A stretch of 64,000 nt of DNA from Holothuria scabra (taxonomy: Eukaryota; Echinodermata; Holothuroidea; Aspidochirotida; Holothuriidae): the NCBI GenBank assembly GCA_037179385.1, contig CM074194.1, positions 1,753,001 to 1,817,000 of the forward strand. Reading direction: 5' to 3'. The translations under genes and the position numbers were made by a program. A model generated the notes under the pieces. It ran no database searches and was not told where the DNA came from. It saw nothing but the letters and a program-made list of their open reading frames with translations. Below, one piece after another: positions 11,091 through 24,451 of this stretch (position 1 is the first letter of the stretch; each line of letters begins with the position of its first letter).

Positions 11091-14000
11091 TTTAGAAAAT
11101 CTTGTAAGCTAGATAAAGAAAGTTGCAATAGATTTTTTATCTCACCTGGTTTTGCATGCTTACGCACCCAAACACCTTAGAAATTTGTCCTTTATGTTCC
11201 TTCAGTAATGATTCCTTCGGGTTGTGCACATATTTTGGATCATTCAAAGTTTTAAGAGGGCAATAACTGAAATCTGTAGATTTCACTGTGCACAGGTCAC
11301 TCTGCATTAAACTGGTCTCTCTGCCAGTGGAAGCAATGCATGGATTCTACAATATGTCTCTTTAATACTGCTGTGCTCTGTGGGGTAACCTTATCCTCAT
11401 TCTATTATCACACTTCATTAATCACTTGCTTTCTGCTTGACTGCTGAATAAACCCTGTTTTCTGTGTAGAGGTAGCAAACAAGACAAGTGGTAGATTGTT
11501 TTAAAGTAACAGCATGTTTTATTTGAGAGCAGGTAAAAATAACTTGTGAGAGAAATACAAGGGGTGTTTTTCTCTCTCTGACCACATTGTGTATCATTTA
11601 TTGGTGATAATATCAAACTTGATTGCAAGCATAAATACATATGGAAATGAGGTAGTGTTTTTGAAGGATCACCAAGCATTACAAAAGTTGAATGTCAGTA
11701 AGGCCACAGAAATTGAATCTTTGATTTCATGTAAAATGATTTCTAAAATACCCCTTGTGAAGATGTTACAAACATTGAGTATGAACTTTTGCTTAGCTCT
11801 ATTTCACAGACTGGCTGTACAGTTCTTATAATATCCAGCAAGGAACCACAGTGCCCATTGGGCTCTTGTTACTGACTGCGTTGATGGTTTCAAATGCTTC
11901 TGCACTTCAAAAGTCACAGTTTTGCCCTACCCTTTGAATCTCTACAAAACCTGTTTTACTGCCCCTTCCTGCCCTTAAAGGGACAATCCTCTCACCCCAA
12001 ACTACACTTCTAATATAGGGTAACAGAAACTCTCAATTGGCTCAGCTTTTTGATTGACTGTTAATTCAAACAATGCAGAGTACCAAAGCTTATATTTCAC
12101 AGCATGAACTGTTCTGAGAGTGTTTTGATAATATACCTTGAGCTTTCTATACTCACCCTGAAGCAATAAAATGAGATTGTGTCTGAATGAGGGTGAATTT
12201 CAGACAATTGTGGGAGGGGCTTAATTAAGAAGGTTGGGAGAATTGGTACTGTTTGGGATGAGAAAATTGGGCCTTTAATTAGCACAACTTTCACTGAGAA
12301 AGTCCAGTGTGTTTCTTCTCATTGTGCTATATGTTTACTGCTCCTTAACCTCCTCTAACTCAATCTGCTTCTCAAAAAGAGTATTGCATTTGTACGGAAA
12401 TGATCGCTTGATTACTGCAAACATTTGAGGCACCTATTACATGTTAGTCAGCCTGACAGGTGCAACTTTCTAGTATTTTCTTCCAAACCTTCACATGAAA
12501 TTTGGTTGACCCAGTACTACATAACTTTTCTATTTTCTTTCAAGAAAAAAAAAAGGAAGAAACAGCTGTTCATTGCTAATAAATAAATTAATTCTTCCTT
12601 TCCTTACGGTATTTGATAAGGTTCATGGCGGTCACTTTCTTGAAACAGAGTTTTACGAGGCGTTTTACAGTATCCCAATAACAGTTAGAAGATAATTCAT
12701 GATTAGTCTGCATTTAGATCACTTTTATAATATTTTTGGAATATAAGTTATTAACATGCACTATTTCCAATATATTAAGATGCTGGTTGCCTGAATGTGA
12801 GCTTTTATCCAGTTTGTTGACCCGTCTAAGTTTACCAGTACTGTCATATAACAGAAAAATATAATCGTACTTTGCTGTGTCAAAGTACTTTGAAGTGATC
12901 CACTAGTTTTGAAATGATACTGGGTTACAAAAGTGTGGCAAGCAGAGGAAAAATTGAAAATCTCTAAAATACACTTTTGAATTTCATGTTGTATTGTATC
13001 CTAAATGAAGTCTAGATGTGACCTAAGGTTCCTGAAGAATTTAAAAGTATGAGAAAGAGTAACAGCAGACCTTGAGTATTAAATTGTCCAGGTGTGCTAC
13101 AAATCACACTCCCCTCCCCCCCCCCTAGGAAATGAACGAGTGCAATTGGTGAGCTGTTCTTTTAAACTTTATGTAATAGATTTACATAAGCCACCATTTT
13201 TAGTTGCAGTGCCTGCCACAGGCAGCCACAACTTAATGTAGTCGACACAAAAAGTCTGAATTTTGGATATGTCCGCTATCTCCTCCAAGACGGGCAGTTT
13301 CATTGGGATATGGTGTAAGATAAGTTCTAGGGAATGTTGTTTTGTACCAAATATTAATATTTGATGATCGTTTACCTTTATTATGGAGGTAAAATGGGGT
13401 TTTTGCATCAGTGAAATGCATGGGCAGTGTCTTTTTTTAGAGCAAAGGATAAGGTGTATCACAGAGTATGTATTGTACAGAACTGGTTTGTTACTTGTTC
13501 ATCTAGGTGTTCAAAAATTCACATTCCTCACAGTGAATTGTGGTGAGTGATGGTGTGTGATTACACTTTGACTTCCCAAAGTCAATTAAGGCCTGTGTCA
13601 TGTGTGGGGTTAAAATAGAATATGTGTGGCAGGTACTGTAAGTAACTTGGTGTCCAACAGTTGTTTATGAATTTATGATTCATGCTTGGCCCAAATAGAG
13701 AAGAGGATGTGAATTTTAATTTTTCAGGAAACGTCTGCCTGAACTGATGAAAAAACTGAATATGTTTTAATATTCTTGACCATTTTATTCAGATATAATA
13801 GTGATAATTTCTAATAGGACACAGTTATCTATTTTAATAGCAATAGAGTGGCAAATAACAATTAAGTTCTGTATCTCTAACACAAGAAGGGAAGTTTGAG
13901 GCATTTTACTCATATTATCTCTTTTAGAATAGTGAAGGACTTCATTGGTTGTAGGTCAATGTTGTCATCAGTCATCAGTATAGGCCCTCTCCATACCCAT

Positions 14001-16218
14001 ACCCCTATAGATATCGGTTTTGTTGAAAATTGTAGCCTAAAAAGGTTGGTAAGGGACAGAAATGACCAATTGTTTTTGCCAGCCCATACTCATGCTAAAA
14101 TGATGCTCTTTTGACCCTCACAAATTCCTGCTATTACCATAAATTAGCTAGGACTTTGACACCAATTCGCTTCCAGAATTCTCAACTTTCCTAAGAAAAA
14201 CACCTGCAAACAGTTTTACTACTTAATAATTAACTGAAAAAACAGACCTGTAGAGGAAATGCCATTTTATGCCATCTGTGAAGTATGTCTTTGCCAAAAT
14301 TGATTGTGGTGCTATGCCCAGAAATCTTCAATTCGATTTGTTTCCCACACGCAGATCATCCTGGCTACAACTCATGTGCAGTTGATTATTTCAAACCCTG
14401 ATGCTTCAATACTGTAGAAACAAAGCTCATATTTGTAACTTTTTCATGTACAGCTGTATGGGACTATAAGTCATTACTTTCGTTTGTTGGTGCATGTCTC
14501 ATACCAATTTTGAGTTGAAAAGTTATAAATTACTTCAAATTCAAGAAACCAGATATTAAATATTTTCAACCAATTTCTGTGTTCTATTTTGTGAAATCCC
14601 TCCCCCCACCCTAACTATTTTTCTACATATTCTTAGAGGGTTTAGGGATAATTTAAAATCTTGCAAAGATAAACTTTCTCCAATGTTCTGTAATAAATCC
14701 CTTGGTAATATACATTCTTTATGCGTAATAATTCAACAGAAGTAAAGGCCTAAAATTACAAAGCTTTTACCCATTCTTACCCTCGCAGTAGTTTTCTTTT
14801 CCCTGTTCTACACAACCATTTTCTTGCTGCCATACTATTTTTTATACCTCGAAGAATTCTAAAATATCATCATTTCTATGTAAATTCAAATGAATCTCTT
14901 TCTAGGGATTGTAAAGCTTTTACAGAAAACTAAAACTAGAACCATGATAGTATGTCCTCATGGTACCCTCAAATTATCTTCTTCTTGTATTGTTTTCAGA
15001 ATAATGTGCTTGTAGTATTTTTAATTCCAAGAAGGTATAAAGTTAAATTACATTATAGTTCAAATTAAGTCCTGTGATCATTTACAGATGTTTTTTAAAG
15101 AAAAGGTGTGTTTTCCGTGACAATGCAACCTCAGACATCCCCCAGCACAGCCTACCCTTTTCCTGTCCCCCTCACAGAGATTTAAATCTTTTTTTCAGCA
15201 GTAGAGAATGTATAGGGGACTTTAAGGGACAGATAAATTTGTTGATCATGAAATTTTTGGAAGGTTTTTGACTGTATTGTGCCTGTAACGAAGGCAAATG
15301 TGAATATATTTAACAAATTATTTCAAGTGGGGTGAAGTTCATTGTTACAATTGAAATGTGACTTGTGGAACTACACGGTAGGATGTACTGGTATTCTACT
15401 GTATTTGACTTCAGACAAATTGCCTCCTACAAGTTAAAGTTCGTTGTCACCCTTCACATACTGTATCGGCACGTTGCCATGAACAATCTGTGACGTACAT
15501 GGAACCCATGTTGGTTGGGGAAGACAAATTCCCAGTAAAAAGGATCTTGCAGAAACTATTTTGGGAATAAATGTAGACTAATCATTTCACTGGTAGGAAC
15601 CATATATATAACAACTGTATATTATGTTGCCTAGCATGTCTACACGAAAGGTTCAAGTTCTCGGTATAACCAAACCGTATGCAGTATTTTACATCCTTGA
15701 AACCTTCACAATGGATTAAGGAATAACATTTTGGGAGACTCTTTTGATAAAGGCCTCTTCCTCTGCAGAAAACTATGTGTAGAGAACAAAAAGTTTAATA
15801 CCCCCAAATCTTTTTGCAGGTTGTAAGTGGACTTCAGAGGGTACAGTATATCAGATGATTACGAATTGTACAAACTACATGATGTCATGATGTCATGTGA
15901 AGTGATGCCATTGGTTGAATTTCTGAATCAGGTGCTGTCACTTGTTGTAAATGTATAAAGACACCTAAATGTGCAAATAGGGGTTTGGCATTGCTAAAAA
16001 CACCCAGCTTTAGTTTAAGCTTGAATGGTAGACTGGTAGGAGTGGTACTTTGTATACAATGTGTTATTGTACTGGCAACTGCAATTTTCCTGAAAAAAGG
16101 TACTTCCTCTGTGGTTAGGGTTATTAACATTATATAAAAGCAGGTGTCATTCACTCAAATGATAAAATGTTATGAAAATTTTGCCTCAGTGGTCAAACTT
16201 AATGATTGTATTTTGCAG
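11091..16218. other. Presumed intronic sequence
   Basis: No well-supported gene or mobile element was seen. Weak exon-like segments exist at 13507-13542 (flanked by CATCTAG and GTGAGT, phase 1 to 1 if real) and at 15000-15034 (after GTTTTCAG). They are too short to distinguish from chance. A C-rich run lies near 13110-13130. Confidence 0.4.
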
Positions 16219-16271
16219 TTACTTTTGACTGTCCAGCCAGTGGTATTCAATTAGTTCTGCCTGTATTGAGT
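16219..16271 (+). CDS. Internal exon of an unidentified helical protein
   Basis: This exon follows TGTATTTTGCAG and ends before GTAAAG. It carries two leftover bases plus 17 codons reading TFDCPASGIQLVLPVLS, so it starts in phase 1 and ends in phase 0. It joins without a frame break to the next exon at 16398 across a 126-base intron. The short intron, matching phase and continuous hydrophobic-helical text support the pairing. I do not recognise the protein. Confidence 0.55.
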
Positions 16272-16397
16272 GTAAAGAACCACAAAAATGAAATGATTTT
16301 TTTTTCTCAAAGTTTAAGTTTGGTATCTTATGAATGGAAATCCAATGCCAAGCAACTTTCTATGACAGCATTTCCTTCTGTTTGCATTTTATTTCAG

Positions 16398-16559
16398 CTT
16401 GAACTCATCCATGAGGAATTACAGCTTGGGATGTTTTGTTTTCTGGAGAGAATGCTGAGAGAACCAGATGGAAGACCTTTTCTGGCATATAGTTCAGAAT
16501 CCCACAGACTCATATTATTCAACTTTGTTCTGGCAATGATGGTTAATGTCAATATAATG
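16398..16559 (+). CDS. Internal exon of an unidentified helical protein
   Basis: A strong acceptor (CATTTTATTTCAG) and donor (ATG|GTAAGG) bracket exactly 54 codons with no stop, phase 0 at both ends. The translation starts LELIHEELQLGMFCFLERML, passes through REPDGRPFLAYSSESHR and ends LAMMVNVNIM. It looks like paired amphipathic helices, as in HEAT/ARM-type scaffolds, but no family motif is recognised. This is the best-supported exon of the plus-strand gene. It ends in phase 0 while the next recognised exon at 22237 needs phase 1. An exon of length 3n+1 is therefore probably unassigned between 16560 and 22236, or one boundary is wrong. Confidence 0.65.
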
Positions 16560-16864
16560 GTAAGGTTTATTACAGCAGGCTATAAAGTTAATAAACTATT
16601 GTACTAATTAGACATGTTGGAGCATTAAATATATGTTAAAGTGTCTGCAGCTGCTGCCAAAAAATTGTCATTTATGGTAACCCATCTGCTTACATCCATA
16701 ACCCATATGCTCAAGGTCAGTGCTTGCACCACTTCTCTGAAATTTACTCTCAGAATTTATGATGGTTTTTGTATAGTTTGTACCATAAGAGCTGGTGTTA
16801 TGTGATGTATTAAATGAATGAAGGGTGCCCTCTTTCTTTATAAATGTTTGCAAACACTCAGATC

Positions 16865-17200
16865 TGGGATTTGGCCAGCAACTTAAATAAGGGGGGGGGA
16901 TGGCACTTATTACTCTTAGATCCCAAGTCCAAACTGATGGTGTCCTTGGCATGTTCACAGGTGCTTTTAGTAGGGGAGCTTGCTTCTAGCCTTTTATTAA
17001 ACAGTAAGGAGCAGTTTGAACGGTTTTAAAGGCTGTTTATTTATGCAAAGTTGAAACATTGCTGCCAAGGTGTCCTCTCACTAAACATGGAACCAAGGCA
17101 TTGAAACTTTTCTTATTTTTATTGAAATGGAAAGAGGTTTGTTACCCTCTTTTCCTAGAAAATGGAGGATGAATCATCCCTTCACCCCTCCCTTGATGGT
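16865..17200 (+). repeat. Unclassified dispersed repeat, copy 2
   Basis: This is the same family and orientation as 10155-10490. It keeps the G run, the CCCAAGTCCAAACTGATG block, an AGCTTGCTTCTAG block and the TTTTAAAGGC-TGTTTATTTATGCAAA block in the same order and spacing. It is an intronic insertion with no coding content visible. Confidence 0.6.
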
Positions 17201-18060
17201 AACACTGCACGTACTTATTATAAAACCTAACTGAGACATAGGGACCTGGTGCTTCTTACAGTATTTTTCTGAATAGTTTTTGATGGTAGAAACCTGGTTG
17301 TCACTTCAAATAGTGAAATAACTTTGAAGATCATTACAACACTGGAATTGACCTTGATTGTTGGAATCAATATGGTAAAAAAACTAGATGTTATCCAATT
17401 AGATTAAATGCAGAAAATACAATTGACTATCCCTTGTCAATACTTGGTTATGATTCACTTTATTTTCACATTTACTTAGTAGATCAGCGGTTCTCAAATG
17501 ATGGGTCATAGACCCAAATATGAGTCGCCAGTATGATTTTTTATATGTGGGACTGGAATGTTGGTTGCCGAAATGTTTTTGATTGGTCCCAAAAATTTCT
17601 AGACTACATAAAGTTTTCAAGTACACTCATCAACAACATGATATACAATGTGAAGTGTCAGAATTTACATTGCATATCCATCTGCAAGAGATTGTATGCC
17701 TTCTTAAAGCTGAGTGACAGTATTGGACAGGACTGACAGACTGGACACACATTCATGCTCAGAGTCACATGTGCCATTGTACACAGTAACAATAAGGGAG
17801 GCATGCATCTGTTGAACCTTCCTATCTCACCTGTGTGTACTGCAGGTTTGTAAGTCTCTTTTGTAGCGAATTCCTGTCTTACTTAAGGTCCTGCACATTT
17901 TGAAGCCCTAGTGAGAATGTAACTTCAGCTTCTTTTGGGCATGCTTCCTACTTTATAACAAGTTCTTGGTTTCTATGTTCTGTTACAGTATTTTTATTTT
18001 GTGTAAAAACACCTCCCTGTTCTTTTTGGTTTCGATGAAAAGCGAAACCTATGCATTCAT
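17201..18060. other. Presumed intronic sequence
   Basis: No feature was recognised between the dispersed repeat and the half-site array. Confidence 0.4.
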
Positions 18061-19500
18061 GATGGCGTATGTGTGTATGTATGTGTGTATGTGCGTGTGT
18101 ATGTGTGTGTGTGTGTGTATGTGTGTGTTTGTGACACTTTGCTTGTTTACACCATATCTTGAGAAGGGAAGATCTGACAGTTCTCAAACTTGGTACACAG
18201 ATACCCCATACTGAGAGGAAGAACCCTATTTATTTTGGTTAAAGTCAAAGGTCATCTGGGGTCACAGGGGGTCAAAAACCAAAATCCTTGTTTACGCAAT
18301 ATCTCAAGACAGGAAACTTGGATTAATTTCAAACTTGATATATTGATGTGTATGATATAAGGAAGAACCCTATTGATTTTGGTGGAGGTCAAAGGTCATT
18401 TGGGGTCACATGGGGTCAAACCCTGAAATCCTTGTTTACACAATATCTCATGGTAGAAAACTTTGATTAATTTCAAACTTGATATGTTGATGTGTTATGA
18501 TGTAAGGAAGAACCCTATTGATTTTGGTGGAGGTCAAAGGTCATTTGGGGTCACAGGGGGTCAAAAACCAAAATCCTTGTTTACATAATATCTCAAGACA
18601 GGAAACTTGGATTAATTTCAAACTTGATATGTTGATGCGTTATGATGTAAGAAAGAACCCGATGTATTTTGGTAGAGGTCAAAGGTCATTTTGGGTCACA
18701 TGGGGTCAAAACCTGATTTATTTTGGTGGAGGTCAAAGGTCATTTGGGGTCACATGGGGTCACACCCCGAAATCCTGGTTTACACTATATCTCAAGGTAG
18801 GAAACTTTGATTCATTTCAAACTTGATATGTTGATGCATTATGATGTAAGAAATAACCCAATAAATTTTGGTAGAGGTCAAAGGTCATTTGGGGTCACAT
18901 GGGGTCAAACTCGGAACTTCTTGTTCACACTATATCTCAAGGTAGGAAGCTTGGATTGATTTCAAACTTGATATGTTGATGCGTTATGATGGGAGGAAGA
19001 ACCCTATTGATTTTGGTAGATGTCAAAGGTCATTTGGGGTCATAGGGGTCAAACTCAGAAAAACTTGTTTAGGATAGCTCAAGGTATGAAAGGTGGATGG
19101 ATTTCATAATTAGTATGTAAATGAATTATGGTGAGAAGATGGTCTGTATAAGGTTTTTTTTTTTTTTTGTGGAGGTGAAAGGACATCTGGGGTCATGATC
19201 GGTCAAACTTTGAAAAACTTGTCAAAATGGGATATCTCAAGGTAGGAAACTTGGATGGATTTCCTAATTAGTATGTGGATGTGTTATGGTGAGTTGAAAG
19301 TACTGTACCTGTTGTTTTTGGTGAAGGTCAATGGTCATCTGGTATCACCTGGCATCAAACTCTGAAAACCTTGTTTGCAGAATATCTTAAGGCACAGTAT
19401 GAAATTTGGCTTTTTGAATAGAGAAATGTTTTGGTTAAAAAAAAACCAGTCACTTACAGGTGGAGACAAAGGTTATTTTGGGTCACCAGTTGTTACAAGA
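18020..19500 (+). repeat. AGGTCA half-site repeat, array 2 (about ten units)
   Basis: The head is a small hairpin (GGTTTCG...CGAAACC) and a GT-rich tract, followed by about ten tandem units. Core starts are near 18242, 18386, 18531, 18676, 18730, 18875, 19020, 19173, 19325 and 19462, a period of about 145-153 bases. The 18676-18730 step is a partial unit of 54 bases. Typical cores read AGGTCA-A-AGGTCA-TTTG-GGGTCA-CATG-GGGTCA. Each unit also carries ATATCTCAAGGTAGGAAACT and a TTGATATGTTGATG phrase. The units decay towards the right end, the last two having lost most of the core. Confidence 0.9.
18069..18130 (+). repeat. GT-rich microsatellite
   Basis: An interrupted (GT)n/(ATGT)n tract stands at the start of the half-site array, as in the other two arrays. 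Confidence 0.95.
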
Positions 19501-21479
19501 AATGTAGCATTTTATTGAAAAGAGCATGTATGTATCATCGAAACCTCAATGCATTTTTGCATTCTGGTTAAAGATATCTGTTGTTTCATACAGTAAAAAC
19601 ATATGCCAGGTTTTCAATAAACCAGCCAATTCACAGCCATACCCCTGCCTTGGCTTTGATGGAGAACCAGTTTGATCCAGTATAAATAATGTCACATCAG
19701 TGAGAGCATGTTGAAAACATTTGCATTATTATTGATGAGGATCAAATCAGTTTCCAATCAAAGTTAAGACAGGGATATGATGTGATGACATCATCCAGAA
19801 TCCTGCATAGTTTTGCTGCATTTTCATGAGGTGACAGATCATTTTTGACTCAACTCTTTGGAATAAATGTGGGCTGAATTTGTTGAAAGGATAACAGTAG
19901 TAGGAGTAAGCACTAGGGTGAGGCTTAAAATGATTTTTGAATAACATTTACATTCATCATCTTGATGACTAAAATAGCCAAAGAAAGGAAAAAAATTCCG
20001 TTGTGTGTTAACATATCTGTCCTGTGCACACAATTCATCCTAAATTGATATGTAGTGTTATCATTGATGAGGTGAATGAAGCAATCATATAGTATTGTAC
20101 TACTACTGCAGATGACCCTGAAATAGAGCAATAACTGCCTGCTTCATTTCTTTCAGTATTATGTGTTTCTTTTGTAATAATGTAGACCTTGTGTGAAAAC
20201 TAAACAATATTCAAATCTTACTCTTTCAAATAGAGGGCTCACTTTGGTTTTGTTCTGTTAGAAAGAAGGTGGGATAGTATGCCATTCAACTTCAAGAGGG
20301 GAAGGTGGGCAAATAGATGGCGCTGTTCACCATTGACCTTTCGAACAGACTAAATATTCTTACATCACTGTAGGAAATTAGCAATAACTGCTGCTCTTAT
20401 CTAAGCATCAACTGGGTGTAACTGTTCCTGCAAATTTCTGAGTGTGGTTCTCTCTTGGAAGTATACTGCCTTCAAAGGGGTCCTGAGTTAGTTTTGTTAT
20501 TGTTTGGACATGAAAGCTTGTATAACCATGGTTGCAAATCCTTGTTTAGTTTTGGAATTGCAAACTTATGGATTTGGTAATAAAATAAAACCTTTGTCTT
20601 CAAACTTTTCTTTTGTAACAACTTCCCATTTTCAAGACAAATGCTAACAAAAGGAGGAATATAAAGAAGTTTACATAAAAAATATGAAAACACCCACATG
20701 AAGAACTCTGCACAGTAAATATGATAGTTTTAATGTTTTCTTACAACTTGCGTGGGACATTGCCCTAGTCAACAAGTCTGATATGCTTGCAAAGAAATTT
20801 AGCAAGATTTGCAAAATATTTGTGGGTTTATATTCTTTTCCATGATAAAACAATACCTGATAAAACAGACTATCATATCTAATTTGTTATTCTAACCTGA
20901 CCTTTTCATTCTTATAATCTAGTGTAGCATTTCAGGGAATCCTTCTCTGAATCAATTACTGTTTTTTTAATTTGTTTGCACCTTGCAAAGGTACAAGTTT
21001 TATAGTTGATTAATATTTATTACTCAGTACAGAGTCAATTTCTGTTTCATTTGACCATGCATTTGAAGAATTCAAAGTTAGATAGTGGGGTGAGGTGGGG
21101 GTAAGATTTGCTGCTGCCTTCCTTGTGAAATAATGTGTGGAATAAGAATAAATGCCTCTGCAATTTTCAAAGTGTTAAAAAAGAGGATGGTTCCCTGCCA
21201 ATAAAAATATCATTATTTGGCACATTTTTTTTAAATCATAGTCTTAGGTGAAGGGGGAATAGGGGCCAGTACAAATAGTAAATGCACACATTCTGCATTG
21301 ATGTAGGAGGCTATTAAGTCCATGATAAATGGCACTACCTGGTGGATGTAAGCAGTATTCAGTACCAATAACTTTGAAGGGCATTTGGGAGTCACCAGAG
21401 GAACAGGCAATCTCCACATAATTTGATTTCTTTTGTCAGTATGCTTAATGGAGTAATGGATCTGGTTTAGTGCATACCA
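19501..21479. other. Presumed intronic sequence
   Basis: No gene or repeat was recognised. A CATTTCTTTCAG acceptor-like site near 20156 is followed by an in-frame stop within seven codons and by no matching donor. Confidence 0.4.
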
Positions 21480-21875
21480 CAGACTTCCTATACATGGACA
21501 GAGCATACTGCACTGTAGATTGTTGCTACCATACTTGTGAGAAAAAGTGCACCAAGATGGCTGTCTGCTACAGACAGTATGGTCTTGTGTTAGAGTTTGA
21601 ACATGCTCAAGTCAATTCCCAGATTTTGCAAGAAAGTTGAAATATTTTTGAAATATGGCAAGGTAAGGTCAAAATCACTTCGCATATTGCGGGAATATGA
21701 TAGTCTTTCCCATTCAAGTTTAACTTTTGTTTAAAATATAGCAGAGTGGTCATCAAGTCAGACAAATTATAGCTTGACGGTGGCCATCTTGGTGCACCTT
21801 TTTGGTCCCAGTCGGTGGCGACGGTCTAGGTATGGGATGTACACGTTACATGTTCTGTCCATGTATATAGGTCAG
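21480..21875 (+). mobile_element. 390-bp foldback (MITE-like) element, copy A
   Basis: The left end reads CTTCCTATACATGGACAGAG. The right end reads CTGTCCATGTATATAGG, its inverted match. The complementarity continues inward in patches (GTTGCTACC against GGTGGCGAC). The centre holds two inverted copies of a CACCAAGATGGC / GCCATCTTGGTGCACC phrase about 210 bases apart. No ORF is present, so any movement would depend on an outside transposase. A second copy lies in the opposite orientation at 49825-50202 and a fragment at 3575-3712. The target duplication is not clear. Confidence 0.75.
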
Positions 21876-22236
21876 TGGTGTATACCCATTTGGCTCTTAT
21901 TTAAAGTAAACTTTGGGCAAGGCTATTTGAACTATATAGATATTGACAATTAAATGTAGTAACTTCATAACTTACAAAGCTTTCAATGAACAAGCTTTGA
22001 GAATTATTTTTAATCCCTAGTTGCCAAGGCACACAGGCAAATCATCATTATCAATCCTATATTCAGGGCTAAATGATCTGTGATTTCCTGCTCTGGGCCA
22101 TGGTGCATGGTTCAACCCAGTGCAGGAGCTCTTGAAATAAGTCGCGATTGAATTTTTTTATTCCCAAATGCAGTTATGTCTTCCCTAACTTCCCTTGCCA
22201 ATTCATTCATCATTTCCTTTTGTTGACCATAATCAG

Positions 22237-22467
22237 GTGGAAGAAACAGCCAAGACCTGGTCCAACAAGCACACATGTTTTTGTCAGAGATTCAATGGCA
22301 TAACTTGGTTATTTACAACAGTAACTCACACCACTGTCTGTTGTTAGCACTTCAGGCCCAGCAATACAAGCCTGTTTTGCTCTACAATCAAACTACAAAA
22401 TGGAGTCATCCTCTCTCTGGAATAAGTGGCTCATTACAGTACCAACATTCAAACGGGTCAAGCACAG
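22237..22467 (+). CDS. Internal exon of the unidentified plus-strand gene
   Basis: An acceptor (TTGACCATAATCAG) and donor (GCACAG|GTGAAT) bracket two leftover bases, 76 codons and one leftover base. The protein starts GRNSQDLVQQAHMFLSEIQW, continues HNLVIYNSNSHHCLLLALQA and ends near a serine/glycine-rich SGSLQYQHSNGSS. The first two-thirds looks helical and strongly coding; the end is low complexity. Its phase-1 start does not follow from the phase-0 end of the exon at 16398, and its phase-1 end does not match the frame preferred at 24360. Either the true donor lies slightly elsewhere or small exons are missing on both sides. The frame stays open to 22889 past the donor; I read that as chance read-through. 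Confidence 0.5.
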
Positions 22468-24359
22468 GTGAATTGGGGCTCGGTCACATCTTGCTGGCTG
22501 TACTTGGGTGTACTCAGAAAAACTGGGGACAAATTAGATTTGCTCAGATTGAACTCAGGATTCTTGGGGTACAACTCGTTGATCATTCTAGGGTAACTAA
22601 CTCTTACTATACTCCTACTAAAACCCTTCCTCACCCCAGATTTAAATCAAGTAACTCAAAAACTCAATCAGCTAGCTTTAATAGGACACATATCTTTGAG
22701 AGTTACTGTAGTGTTATGCCTGTACTACAAGAAAAGTTGCACATTGACATTATTTCAATTTGCCAACACCCCTTCCTAGCTCAGAGGGCAATTGGCAACT
22801 TTTTTTTCATCTTTGCTGAGATGAATTTGGCTAGAAAGTACCTCAGAAATGTCTTACTGAAATTTGGTATTAGATCAAAGTGTACATAATTATTTCAGAT
22901 TTTCCCATACTTTTTGTAGATGGGGGATAGGTCTGGTGATAGAGGCTCCTCACCTCTTACCCTTGTCTGCCTCTTACCTGTGAAGCCTGATGTTTTGTTC
23001 CCATGTTGAGTTACACAAAAGACAGTTTGGGCATACAAAGACCTAAAAAAATAGCACCTATGCCATTGTGTGCGAAGCTCCGCATAAACAATGGAGTGTA
23101 GACCCACAAGTGGAAAAATGGTCATGGTTGCCACTGGATTAAATCAGAATGTTTGATGTTAGCACAAAAATTCTAACAGACCAAAGAAAACCCATACATG
23201 TTATATATTGCATAGAGTTGTTGTTGTCCCCTTGCGTAACAAACAGAAGGTACGGTACACATTTGTATGTGAGATAATGTCTAAAGTCCCTCATTTCACT
23301 AGTCCCGCATCTAGGTGGTCCCTGGTGTCATTAGTCCCTCTCTCTAGGGAGATCATGTCGTATCCAGACTACAACGAAACCCATAAAACCCTAACCAGCT
23401 ACCCTAAGCCCTTAATCCCTAATCCTATTGCTGATGAGTTGAAAGACCAAGGAAGTGGGGTATTAATGAGACAGGACTAATGAGATGAAATAATCAAAAA
23501 GGGACACTGTGGACCAATGATATGATGTTAGCTAATTAGGAGACAAATTAGAAAGGAGGACCAATGAAACAGCAGACTTACATTAGGGAGCAGACCCTTT
23601 GTCTAGCACACTAACGTTTTCAGAATATGATACCTTTTTCTTAAAGTTAAAGAATGACTAGTCATTCCATGAAATGATGGATTTGAAAACTAATTTACAT
23701 GTAATATGATATCAAAAAATTTACTATGGTTTTTGCTATCCCTCAACGTATGTTATATTTGGTATTAGAGAGTAAAATAAATCCACAAGCTTCGTTTTAT
23801 CCTAGACATAAAATTTAATCCCTGATTTAATAAAAGATAGATTGAGATGGTATGATTGTCATTTAATTGCAAATACTGTGCATTTTTCCAAGAAAAATCC
23901 TATGCTGGGACCATTTCCCTATTTGTACAGATCAAGATCATAAAGCTGTTTACAGGATGTTAACCTAAAACTTAAGGGTACTTCTAGTGAAAAGCTTTTA
24001 GAAAATGTTTGGCAGGGTATTCCTTCATCCAAATAGTGGTCACATTTACAGATATCTTAAACCTGCATGTAATGGGAAAACAAAGCTTTTTCTGGGAATT
24101 TAAGATTCCACATATTCATCAACTGAAAGTTTAAAACTAAACTGAGGTAAGGGGAAAAATTCAGTCATGTTTCTTATAACTGGTATTGACAGGTGAGCAG
24201 CGGCATGGTAGCTGAGCTGCCTGCTGAGCTTGCATATAGAGTTTGGGGAAGCTCACAGTATGAGCTCACTTTGACTCTCTCATTTTGAAATTTTTCTGAA
24301 ATATTTTGTAAATTAATATTGTTCATATCCTTTTTGATCCTTTCTGCATTTCATTACAG
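22468..24359. other. Presumed intronic sequence with a CCCTAA-rich patch
   Basis: No exon was recognised. Around 23385-23425 the text is rich in CCCTAA-like words (CCCTAACCAGCTACCCTAAG), similar to the telomere-like words in the inverted repeats at 27.7 kb. The surrounding 23280-23600 block may be an old related insertion. Confidence 0.35.
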
Positions 24360-24451
24360 ACTTGATTCCCTCTCTGATGTTTGTCAGGATTGTACAGATG
24401 ATACAGCTTTTGAGCAGACAGAAGACATCTACTATGTCCTTGAAGGAATGT
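24360..24451 (+). CDS. Penultimate coding exon of the plus-strand gene
   Basis: The exon is bounded by TTTCATTACAG and T|GTATGT. In the preferred frame it holds one leftover base, 30 codons (LDSLSDVCQDCTDDTAFEQT, then EDIYYVLEGM) and one leftover base. That base joins AT of the exon at 27112 to make a tyrosine, continuing to a natural stop. Codons in this frame mostly begin with G or A, as coding DNA does. An alternative frame (DLIPSLMFVRIVQM...) would join the preceding exon in phase but stops five codons into the last exon. I prefer the first reading. Acidic and helical; no family recognised. Confidence 0.55.

Noticed and set aside
13507..13760. Micro-exons at 13507-13542 and 13729 on
   Set aside because: They have reasonable splice sites but only about 12 codons each, and they are open in more than one frame, so they cannot be told from chance.
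18020..19500. CRISPR-like array
   Set aside because: The units are contiguous diverged tandem repeats of about 145 bases without unique spacers, in eukaryotic DNA.
22468..22889. Extension of the exon at 22237 as a 204-residue single-exon gene
   Set aside because: Coding character falls off after the GTGAAT donor, and the start ATG lies inside the exon, downstream of a good acceptor.
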